Source: Desulfurococcales archaeon ex4484_204
Lineage (GTDB): Archaea; Thermoproteota; Thermoprotei_A; Sulfolobales; NBVN01
Length of the DNA stretch: 5,266 nt
Reading direction: 5' to 3'
Assembly: GCA_002255065.1 (NCBI GenBank)
Contig: NJEF01000078.1
Span: 1-5,266 of the forward strand
Shown here: positions 1 to 5,094 of the stretch, piece after piece
Layout: each line of letters opens with the position of its first letter
How positions within the stretch are numbered: position 1 is the stretch's first letter
Program-made: the position numbers and the translations under genes
The notes under the pieces: model-generated
The model's database searches: none
Seen by the model: the letters and a program-made list of their open reading frames with translations, nothing else
What the model was told of the DNA's origin: nothing

Positions 1-360
1 ACAACGTTCGCCCTATGGACCGACGACTTCGTCGACATGCTAAACGCCGTTACAGGGTTTAACTACACCATCGAGGAGCTCGAGAGGATAGGTGAGAAGA
101 TATACAACGCTGAGAGGGCGTTTAACGTCCTCAGCTTCGGTGATGGGAGGGAGTACGACACGTTGCCTAAGAGGCTCCTAGAGGAGCCGATGCCTGAGGG
201 CGCTTCTAAAGGGCACGTAGTCAGGCTTAGCGACATGCTCGATGAGTACTACGACGTTAGGGGGTGGAAGGACGGGAGGCCTACAAGGGGTAAGCTAGAG
301 GAGCTAGGCCTTAAGTGGCTTGCTGACTGGCTTGAGAGGGAGGGGCTCCTACCTAAGTAG
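1..360 (+). CDS. aor: Tungsten-containing aldehyde:ferredoxin oxidoreductase family, C-terminal fragment (5'-partial)
   Basis: The reading frame is open from base 1 and ends in TAG, giving the last 119 residues of a protein of about 600. Family hallmarks of the AOR C-terminus are visible: an LNAVTG segment, a NAERAFNV segment, DTLPKR followed by EEPMPEG, KGHVV, then LDEYYDVRGW and a closing LEELGL. AOR-type enzymes oxidise aldehydes to carboxylic acids in the cytoplasm, passing electrons through a [4Fe-4S] cluster to ferredoxin, with tungsten held by two pterins. From family knowledge, the last cluster cysteine should lie just upstream of this window, so no metal ligand can be checked here. 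The maturase gene follows after 68 bp, which supports a tungsten enzyme. The exact subfamily (AOR, FOR, GOR or WOR) cannot be decided from the tail. No start is visible. Confidence 0.93.
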   Translation, partial: TTFALWTDDFVDMLNAVTGFNYTIEELERIGEKIYNAERAFNVLSFGDGREYDTLPKRLLEEPMPEGASKGHVVRLSDMLDEYYDVRGWKDGRPTRGKLEELGLKWLADWLEREGLLPK

Positions 361-371
361 GCGCGGGCACG

Positions 372-393
372 GCCTAAAGTTTAAGGCTTTTTT
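372..393 (+). terminator. Hairpin plus T6 tract after the AOR gene
   Basis: Twelve bases after the AOR stop, GCC (372-374) and TAA (375-377) can pair with TTA (381-383) and GGC (385-387) with A384 bulged, leaving a three-base loop. The stem is followed directly by six T residues (388-393). Archaeal RNA polymerase terminates mainly on the T tract, so the tract is the stronger evidence. The same T-rich block lies about 38 bp before the maturase GTG and could also act as that gene's TATA-like element. This is inference from position and composition. Confidence 0.5.
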
Positions 394-428
394 ACTAAGC
401 CTCACAATACTTTCTATCGGCGTACGTA

Positions 429-1538
429 GTGAAGCCTCCGAACTCCTTCAGGTTTGGCGAGTGGGAGGTTAGGTTACTAGATACCACACCCCGCATCGTA
501 GTTATTGAACCAACGACTAGGTGCAACTTCAAGTGTATCCACTGCTTTAGGAACGAGATGGGTGAGGAGTTTAAGGATATGGAATATGACTTCTTCCTCA
601 ACCTAGTAGATAGTATTAGAGGGCTAGGTATTAAGAGAATAACGTTTACTGGCTGGGGCGAGCCAACCATACATCCAAGGATACTCGACATGGTCGCTGA
701 AGCGAGGAGGGTTGCCTCCGAGATTGTTTTAAATACTAACGGGTCAACCCTGCTGAGGATCGCTGAAGACCTCGTTAACATCGGGGTCGACGAGCTGCTA
801 GTAAGCATAGACTCCCCCGACATCGCCACCTACTCGAAGATTAGGGTGGGTGGGGAGCTCTCGATCATTGCTAAGGGCCTCCTTAAGCTCAGGGAGTTAA
901 GGCTTAAGAAGGGGTATGTAAAGCCCGCTGTTAGCGTGATCTTCACTATAAACACCCTTAACTACAGCGACGTAGTAGCTGTAGCTGAGTTTAGCCGTAG
1001 GGCTGGCGTTAACAGGGTGATCTACAACAACTTCATACCTACATCGAGAAAGCTCGAGGGGCTCGCGTGCTACACCAGCAGTAAGTGTAGCAGGGAAGTG
1101 AGTAAGTTAATAGGGGAGGTTAGCCGCCTCTCAATGGATGGTACCCTGGCTGTGCAGGCAACGTACAGAACCGTTAAGAGCTACTTCTTCTGCCCCTACA
1201 TAGATAACTCAGCTGTCTACGTGGCTAGGGATGGATGGGTATCTCCATGCATGTTCTTCGCCCATAGCTGGACCCCCACGCTCTACGGTATTGAAAGGGC
1301 TGTACGCAGGGTCGTGTTCGGCAACGTATGTAGGGAGAGCCTCCTAGACATCTGGAGGAAGAGAGAGTACGTGCTGTTCAGGTTCCTGGTTAGGGCTAGG
1401 CAGATGCCTTCATGCCTAGACTGCGAGCTAGCCCCCTACTGTACCTATACCTTAAGCAACCAGCATGACTGCCTAGGGAACAGCCCGTCGTGTGCGTCAT
1501 GCCCCTACGCTAGGAACCTAGCGTTCTGCCCTGTTTAG
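429..1538 (+). CDS. cmo: Tungsten-cofactor oxidoreductase radical SAM maturase (AOR-associated cmo-type protein)
   Basis: This 369-residue radical-SAM/SPASM enzyme is of the type encoded beside tungsten aldehyde oxidoreductases (called cmo beside Pyrococcus furiosus AOR). The CxxxCxxC cluster motif is C32, C36 and C39 in the context EPTTRCNFKCIHC. GWGEP at 75-79 is the GGEP-like SAM-binding motif, and LNTNG at 101-105 is a core strand. The C-terminal cysteines suit auxiliary clusters: C255, C274, then C329-x2-C332-x5-C338, C348, C355-x2-C358 and C367. The DCLGNSPSC...C...CP ending closely resembles the characteristic tail of this maturase family. It probably modifies the tungstopterin site or the AOR polypeptide; the exact reaction is not established as far as I know. 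GTG 429 is chosen because no other start codon lies between it and the upstream in-frame TAA at 396. No Shine-Dalgarno site is visible, fitting a short-leader transcript from the T-rich block at 388-394. The stop lies 4 bp from the stop of the convergent DUF488 gene. Confidence 0.9.
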   Translation: MKPPNSFRFGEWEVRLLDTTPRIVVIEPTTRCNFKCIHCFRNEMGEEFKDMEYDFFLNLVDSIRGLGIKRITFTGWGEPTIHPRILDMVAEARRVASEIVLNTNGSTLLRIAEDLVNIGVDELLVSIDSPDIATYSKIRVGGELSIIAKGLLKLRELRLKKGYVKPAVSVIFTINTLNYSDVVAVAEFSRRAGVNRVIYNNFIPTSRKLEGLACYTSSKCSREVSKLIGEVSRLSMDGTLAVQATYRTVKSYFFCPYIDNSAVYVARDGWVSPCMFFAHSWTPTLYGIERAVRRVVFGNVCRESLLDIWRKREYVLFRFLVRARQMPSCLDCELAPYCTYTLSNQHDCLGNSPSCASCPYARNLAFCPV

Positions 1539-1542
1539 GGGG

Positions 1543-2001
1543 TTAGGGAGGGCTGTACCCAGCTTTATGCCTTACAGCCCTATCGTTAATTATGTGGAGG
1601 ACCTCGAAACCCTCCCTAACCAGGGTATCCGATATGAACCTCCTATGGCATTTAAACCACAGCTTCTCGCTACACATTATCGCTACAGGCCCGTTGACCC
1701 TCCCTAATATCCCTTTAAGCATGTCTATCCCCCTCCTGTACTCAAGGGTCTGCATGTACCTCCTATAGCCGCCCTCCCTATAGCCTCCTAGGAGCTCCCC
1801 TAACCAGAAGTACTCCACCCCCTTACTAGCTAGTACGTTCATTAATGCCTCCCTGTTAAACCATGGATACTTACGGCTCACCGGGAACCTCCTAACATCA
1901 ACAACAGCTTTAATACCCCACCTACGGAGAACCTGGATGAACTCATCGATCGCCCTATTTGAGTGCCCGATGGTGTAAACTCTGCTCAACTCGGCCCCCA
2001 T
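1543..2001 (-). CDS. DUF488 family protein
   Basis: This 152-residue protein is a typical single-domain DUF488 member in length and motifs. Visible motifs are TIGHSNR at 10-16, DVRRFPVSR at 35-43, LGELLGG at 67-73, CSEK at 110-113 and CHRRFI at 118-123. The conserved Cys110, Cys118 and His119 suggest a thiol-dependent or metal-assisted active site, but no reaction is established for the family. There is no signal peptide or membrane segment, so it should be cytoplasmic. The gene is convergent with the maturase (4 bp between stops) and divergent from the biotin-ligase-like gene (65 bp between starts). The ATG is used because the first motif begins nine residues in and no longer start is apparent. 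No ribosome site is visible. The palindromic TATA-like element at 2037-2042 would give a leader of roughly 10 nt. It ends in TAA, the only non-TAG stop among the recognisable genes. Confidence 0.85.
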   Translation of the reverse strand: MGAELSRVYTIGHSNRAIDEFIQVLRRWGIKAVVDVRRFPVSRKYPWFNREALMNVLASKGVEYFWLGELLGGYREGGYRRYMQTLEYRRGIDMLKGILGRVNGPVAIMCSEKLWFKCHRRFISDTLVREGFEVLHIINDRAVRHKAGYSPP

Positions 2002-2036
2002 AGGCCTAGTTCTATGTAGTAGTACCTGTCATAAGA

Positions 2037-2042
2037 TTTAAA
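2037..2042. promoter_or_regulatory. Shared palindromic TATA-like element TTTAAA for divergent genes
   Basis: TTTAAA is the only strongly AT-rich stretch in the 65 bp between the two divergent starts and is self-complementary. Taking the usual archaeal spacing of about 26-27 bp from TATA centre to transcription start, the + strand start falls at about 2066-2067, the ATG itself (leaderless). The - strand start falls at about 2012-2013, some 11 nt before the DUF488 ATG. The octamer GTCATAAG abuts it at 2028-2035. This is a position-based inference. Confidence 0.45.
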
Positions 2043-2066
2043 CCCCTCCTTGATTAGTAGTTAAGG

Positions 2067-2741
2067 ATGAAGGTAGGTACCTTTAGGGTTATTAGCGGGC
2101 TTAGATGTAGTGAGGTTAAGCGTGCCTGCAGGGACGACTGTGCAGCTATTTGCAGCGGTACTGAAGACCCCGTAATTGACGTGCTGGTAACGTCGCGTAT
2201 CCCTATGGACGCTAAGGACGTGCTGTTCATTGCCGTAGCATCGGTGCTGGCTAGCGCTATTGAGGAGGTAGCTAACGTGTTTGTAGGGCTTAAATGGCCT
2301 TGCTGCGCTACCTCCAGGGGTAAGGTTGTTGCTTCGTACAGTATACATTTTGAGGACCTCGACGACCTATCCAGGTTCTATTTAGAGTTAAGGGTGAATA
2401 CTAACGGCGTTAGGGAGGGCAGGGAGCTCTCTGAAACCTCCTTAAGCGCGGAGGCCGGGACACCGGTTAGCAACGAAGCCCTCCTACGCTCGCTACTAAA
2501 GAGGTTAAGCAACGCTCTAAGCGATATTAAGGCCGGGGTTAGGGCCAGGTTCATCTTAGAGTTCACCAAGCACTTCGCTAACCTTGGTGAGGAGGTTAAG
2601 GTAGTTTTAACAAGTGGTGAGGAAGTGGTGGGGGAGGTCATGGGGTTAGGTAGGGACGGCTCGATAGCGCTGCTCAGCGCCAGTAAGATGGTGTTTATTA
2701 AGCCCTCCGAAGCTAGAGATGTGGTAACGTTATGGCCGTAG
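2067..2741 (+). CDS. Biotin protein ligase-like protein lacking the catalytic loop (probable pseudoenzyme)
   Basis: This 224-residue protein aligns by eye with the biotin protein ligase (BirA/BPL) fold. A helix at 50-70 precedes VGLKWPCC (73-80), which matches the IKWPND motif; K76 corresponds to the biotinyl-AMP-contacting lysine, but Asn-Asp is replaced by Cys-Cys. RGKVVAS (84-90) matches the GKKVAGI strand, VNTN (110-113) the GIGxNVN strand, and SETSLSAEAGTPVS (122-135) the usual ATSL...G..VS helix. Residues 173-220 match the C-terminal SH3-like BPL domain. The GRGRRGR loop that binds biotin and ATP is absent: K76 sits about 35 residues nearer the N-terminus than in a typical archaeal ligase. 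The N-terminus instead carries C14, C21, C25 and C29, the last three in a CxxxCxxxC pattern. Normal ligation activity is therefore unlikely; binding, regulation or scaffolding are possibilities. It is likely cytoplasmic. The ATG is about 25-27 bp from TTTAAA, fitting leaderless translation. The frame is intact, arguing against simple decay. Confidence 0.72.
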   Translation: MKVGTFRVISGLRCSEVKRACRDDCAAICSGTEDPVIDVLVTSRIPMDAKDVLFIAVASVLASAIEEVANVFVGLKWPCCATSRGKVVASYSIHFEDLDDLSRFYLELRVNTNGVREGRELSETSLSAEAGTPVSNEALLRSLLKRLSNALSDIKAGVRARFILEFTKHFANLGEEVKVVLTSGEEVVGEVMGLGRDGSIALLSASKMVFIKPSEARDVVTLWP

Positions 2742-2751
2742 GCAGGCCTAT

Positions 2752-2767
2752 GTGGAGCGCTCTCCAC
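2752..2767. promoter_or_regulatory. Dyad GTGGAG-N4-CTCCAC with a third half-site, candidate operator
   Basis: A perfect 6-bp inverted repeat with spacer CGCT lies 10 bp after the stop of the biotin-ligase-like gene and about 80 bp before the proposed GTG of the winged-helix gene. A direct copy of the left arm, within TGTGGAGC, recurs at 2815-2822. Autoregulation by the downstream winged-helix protein is the obvious hypothesis. Alternatively it is a transcript-end hairpin of the upstream gene, but no T tract follows. GTGGAG also occurs in coding sequence nearby (3134-3143, 3694 onward), which weakens the case. Confidence 0.3.
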
Positions 2768-2837
2768 TAAACGCTAAGTGCTGACCTAATGACCCTCTAC
2801 AAAGGCCTTATGTTTGTGGAGCCACCTAGTATCTAGT

Positions 2838-2843
2838 GGTGGT
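2838..2843 (+). promoter_or_regulatory. Ribosome binding site GGTGGT for the winged-helix gene
   Basis: GGTGGT lies 3 nt before GTG 2847. It can pair with the AUCACC part of the archaeal 16S rRNA 3' end with one G-U wobble, at the spacing expected for that part of the site. It favours GTG 2847 over the earlier in-frame TTG at 2814. The site is also the right arm of a possible hairpin (2822-2842). Confidence 0.4.
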
Positions 2844-2846
2844 AAG

Positions 2847-4259
2847 GTGGTAGAGGGAGTTGACGTAGGTAGTAACGACCTAGACTACGTGATGCAGGCC
2901 CTAAGCCATAGGGTTAGGAGGGTTGTGGTTAAGGCGCTAGCTGAGAGGGGGTCTCTTACGTATAGCGAGCTAATGAAGGAGGCGGGCATGGAGGACTCAG
3001 GGACCTTCGGCTTCCACTTAAGGAGGATGTCCAGGCTCGTTAGGAAGAACGAGAGGGGCGGGTATGAGCTTACAAGCCTGGGCTGGACAGCCTATAAGGT
3101 CTTGAAGAGCCTTACTCCTAGTAAGGAGGCCGCTGTGGAGCGCCGTGAGGAGGGCGGTGTAAGTAAACCTCCTGAGAGGCTCGTGATATCTGATAGGGCG
3201 AAGTTCGAGCTTAATGAGGTTATGGCTAAGCACCTACTTGAGAGGGGCAAGAGGCTGTTTATTAGTGACGTACTGACAGTAATTATATACCCGATGGGTA
3301 GGGAGCTCTTCGACAGCGTAGTTGGGGGGATAAGTGACTGCCTCACTGTTTACGCTCCTAGGGAGCTAGGAGACCTAGTTCACGGGAGGTCATCGGATGT
3401 GCTGACCGTGAAGCTCTATGAGGGCGAGCCGCCTAAGGTACCTAACGATGTAGGAACGGCTATAAGTAGAGCAGTAACCGGTATCGTCCCTAGGGTCCTC
3501 TCGAGCATAGGGTCTACACTATCGAACATCCTGTCAGGCATTAGCCCTAGTAGGGGGCTCGAAGCACCGTCGGTTAAGAAGGGCGAGCTTCTGTACAGCA
3601 CTCCATTACCGATTAAGGAGGGGTGCTCTATTAAGGTCAGCGCTAGCGGCGGCTCAATAACTATCTCCGAGGACTCTCAGGGGGAGATCAAGGTGTGGAG
3701 CTCTGGGGACTCAAAACCCGAGGTTAACGTCGACGTTCACGAGGGCTCGGCCTCGGTAGAGGTGAACTCAGGGATCGCTGAGCTAACCATACCTAGGGGT
3801 AAGGTGTCCAGCTTCGATATATCGATGAGTGGCGGAACCCTTAAGTTAGATGCGAGCATGGTTGAATCCCTATCACTCGACGTCGACGGCGGGTGGGTTA
3901 AGATCTCGATAGCGTCGCCTAAGCTAATGAAGGCGAGAACCTCAGTGAATGGGGGGGTTAGCGAGATAGAGCTAGACATCGTTAACGGGTTTAAGGGGGT
4001 TGCTAACTACGAGGTAGAACTAGATGGAGGGATTAGCGAGGTGTTGATTAGCGTCCCTAAATACGTCTGTGTTAAGGTGGAGTCATGGGGCGTTGAGGGA
4101 GGGCTCGTCACACTCAGCATCGATGGTAGGAAGATCCCTGTGCTAAGGGGTAGCAACGTCCTATACGTAGATAAGGGGTTCAGCGAGTCGGGCTCCTGTA
4201 TGACCTTAGGACTTAGACTTGCTGGGGGAGTCGCTAAGGTCGGCATACAGCATAGGTAG
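2847..4259 (+). CDS. Winged-helix DNA-binding protein fused to a repetitive DUF4097/toast-rack-like beta domain
   Basis: This 470-residue fusion is numbered from GTG 2847. Residues about 11-89 form an archaeal winged helix-turn-helix domain: QALSHRVRRVVVKAL helix, TYSELMKEAG, TFGFHLRRM recognition region, then a wing with YELTSLGW. A charged linker leads to a middle segment with three SD[VC]LTV repeats (140-145, 163-168, 183-188). An amphipathic helix of about 27 residues follows (205-231). Residues 245-470 are Ser/Val/Gly-rich with paired glycines at 268, 329, 348, 369, 394, 418 and 460, many 19-25 residues apart, as in right-handed beta-solenoids or DUF4097/toast-rack domains. No signal peptide or convincing membrane helix is seen, so it should be a cytoplasmic regulator with an assembly or sensing domain; target and ligand are unknown. 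TTG 2814 is an in-frame alternative adding 11 residues, but GTG 2847 has the better ribosome site. It ends 2 bp from the convergent PEBP-like gene's stop. Confidence 0.78.
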   Translation: MVEGVDVGSNDLDYVMQALSHRVRRVVVKALAERGSLTYSELMKEAGMEDSGTFGFHLRRMSRLVRKNERGGYELTSLGWTAYKVLKSLTPSKEAAVERREEGGVSKPPERLVISDRAKFELNEVMAKHLLERGKRLFISDVLTVIIYPMGRELFDSVVGGISDCLTVYAPRELGDLVHGRSSDVLTVKLYEGEPPKVPNDVGTAISRAVTGIVPRVLSSIGSTLSNILSGISPSRGLEAPSVKKGELLYSTPLPIKEGCSIKVSASGGSITISEDSQGEIKVWSSGDSKPEVNVDVHEGSASVEVNSGIAELTIPRGKVSSFDISMSGGTLKLDASMVESLSLDVDGGWVKISIASPKLMKARTSVNGGVSEIELDIVNGFKGVANYEVELDGGISEVLISVPKYVCVKVESWGVEGGLVTLSIDGRKIPVLRGSNVLYVDKGFSESGSCMTLGLRLAGGVAKVGIQHR

Positions 4260-4268
4260 GCCTACCTA
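4253..4268. repeat. 16-bp perfect palindrome containing both convergent stop codons
   Basis: TAGGTAGGCCTACCTA is exactly self-complementary, centred between 4260 and 4261. It contains the final AGG codon (all but its first base on each strand) and the TAG of the winged-helix gene on the + strand, and the mirror-image AGG-TAG of the PEBP-like gene on the - strand. It may act in bidirectional termination, although no T tract accompanies it, or it may simply arise because both genes end in Arg-stop. Confidence 0.6.
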
Positions 4269-4867
4269 CCGTAGTAACCCATGGTCATGCCGTAAGCGAT
4301 TACGCTACCCTTAACAGCCTGCAGGAGGTCGCTAACCCTGCACTTCTGAGGTAGCTCTAAGGTCTTGTTTAGGGCTAGCACCACGATGAAGTACCTGTGT
4401 CTAGTGCCTGGAGGCGGGCAGGGGCCTCCGTACCCCACATCCCCGAAGTCGTTGATGCACTGCAGCCCATACGCTGTTACCGGCTTCTTCACTAACCCCT
4501 CCGGTAGAGATGTAGTCCCCTGAGGGATGTTATAGAGGATCCAGTGGTAGAACACCCCCCTAGGTGCGTCCGGGTCATACATTATGAGGGCAAACGATTT
4601 CACGCCGTTAAGCTTACCCTCCCAGCTAACCGGTAGTGAGGTGTCTACGCCATCACATGTGTACTTCTTAGGTATGCTACCGCCGTACGTAAAGGCCTCA
4701 CTCCTAACCGTGAACCTATTCTTAACCCCGCCTAAAATGTCAGCTATGGGGCCTACTAAGCCCTCGCCTACTTCATGACGCCTTGACGTAGTGAAGTAGG
4801 CTGTAGCTGTCACTACAGCCACAACCAAGGCTATAATTAACACAACACCCTTAACGCCCACACCCAC
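4262..4867 (-). CDS. YbhB/YbcL-type phosphatidylethanolamine-binding (PEBP) family protein, membrane-anchored
   Basis: This 201-residue protein has an N-terminal hydrophobic segment at about 7-25 with K6 before it and SRRH after it, then a complete PEBP domain from about 51 to 201. Family motifs are YTCDG at 69-73, DPDAP at 98-102 with YHW at 107-109, and GYGGPCPPPG at 145-154 followed by H157-R158-Y159. These residues line the small anion/ligand pocket of PEBP proteins. Prokaryotic members are labelled Raf-kinase-inhibitor-like by homology only, and the natural ligand is unknown. The leader suggests export, either anchored or cleaved near ATA-Y (residues 21-24). Cysteines at 71, 137, 150 and 176 could form disulfides outside the cell. 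The start is GTG 4867; a second GTG lies two codons in. No ribosome site is visible. A TATA-like GTTATTA (4907-4901 on the - strand) would give a leader of about 10 nt. Confidence 0.9.
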   Translation of the reverse strand: MGVGVKGVVLIIALVVAVVTATAYFTTSRRHEVGEGLVGPIADILGGVKNRFTVRSEAFTYGGSIPKKYTCDGVDTSLPVSWEGKLNGVKSFALIMYDPDAPRGVFYHWILYNIPQGTTSLPEGLVKKPVTAYGLQCINDFGDVGYGGPCPPPGTRHRYFIVVLALNKTLELPQKCRVSDLLQAVKGSVIAYGMTMGYYGR

Positions 4868-4898
4868 TCCAAACCCCGTAAACTATCTTGAACACACA

Positions 4899-4913
4899 GG
4901 TAATAACATTACC
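4899..4913. promoter_or_regulatory. Inverted repeat GGTAAT-AAC-ATTACC over the putative PEBP-gene promoter
   Basis: This perfect 6-bp dyad with a 3-bp spacer is centred about 40 bp upstream of the PEBP-like GTG. It covers the best TATA-like sequence (GTTATTA on the - strand, 4901-4907), a position where a bound repressor would block TBP. A looser version of the dyad, with ATTACC as one arm, occurs at 5146-5165. Both functions are inferred from position. Confidence 0.35.
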
Positions 4914-5094
4914 ACTTCTAGCAACAACTTCTTTACACTAAGCTAACCCTTCAAGGCTTTAGAGGGCTCTTCAATGGCTAATAACGTAATTTTACGTACT
5001 TAGCGTTGGACTTCTTATGACTTAGTACAGCGAGGACATGCCTTTAATCCACAGTTAACGTCATAAGTTACGCAAAGCAATCGCCATGGAAGTG

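Noticed and set aside
395..829. Antisense open frame of 144 codons over the maturase start
   Set aside because: It lies opposite the conserved cluster motif of a clear radical-SAM gene; its Ser/Leu-rich composition is what the complement of this coding sequence yields.
2061..2348. Antisense open frame of 95 codons over the biotin-ligase-like gene
   Set aside because: No recognisable domain, and it overlaps the better supported sense gene and its start.
2378..2767. Antisense open frame of 129 codons
   Set aside because: Low-complexity Ser/Leu/Pro product typical of a coding shadow; the sense strand carries the conserved C-terminal ligase domain.
2814..2846. Earlier TTG start for the winged-helix gene (adds 11 residues)
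   Set aside because: TTG is a rare start and has no ribosome site, whereas GTG 2847 has GGTGGT at a suitable distance; leaderless use of TTG cannot be fully excluded.
4584..4778. Plus-strand open frame of 64 codons inside the PEBP-like gene
   Set aside because: Covers the conserved PEBP motifs of the opposite strand and shows no family features of its own.
5027..5053. CGLKACPRC on the minus strand as a possible zinc ribbon
   Set aside because: Only one CxxC-like pair in a frame of about 35 codons closed by stops on both sides, with no second pair to complete a metal site.
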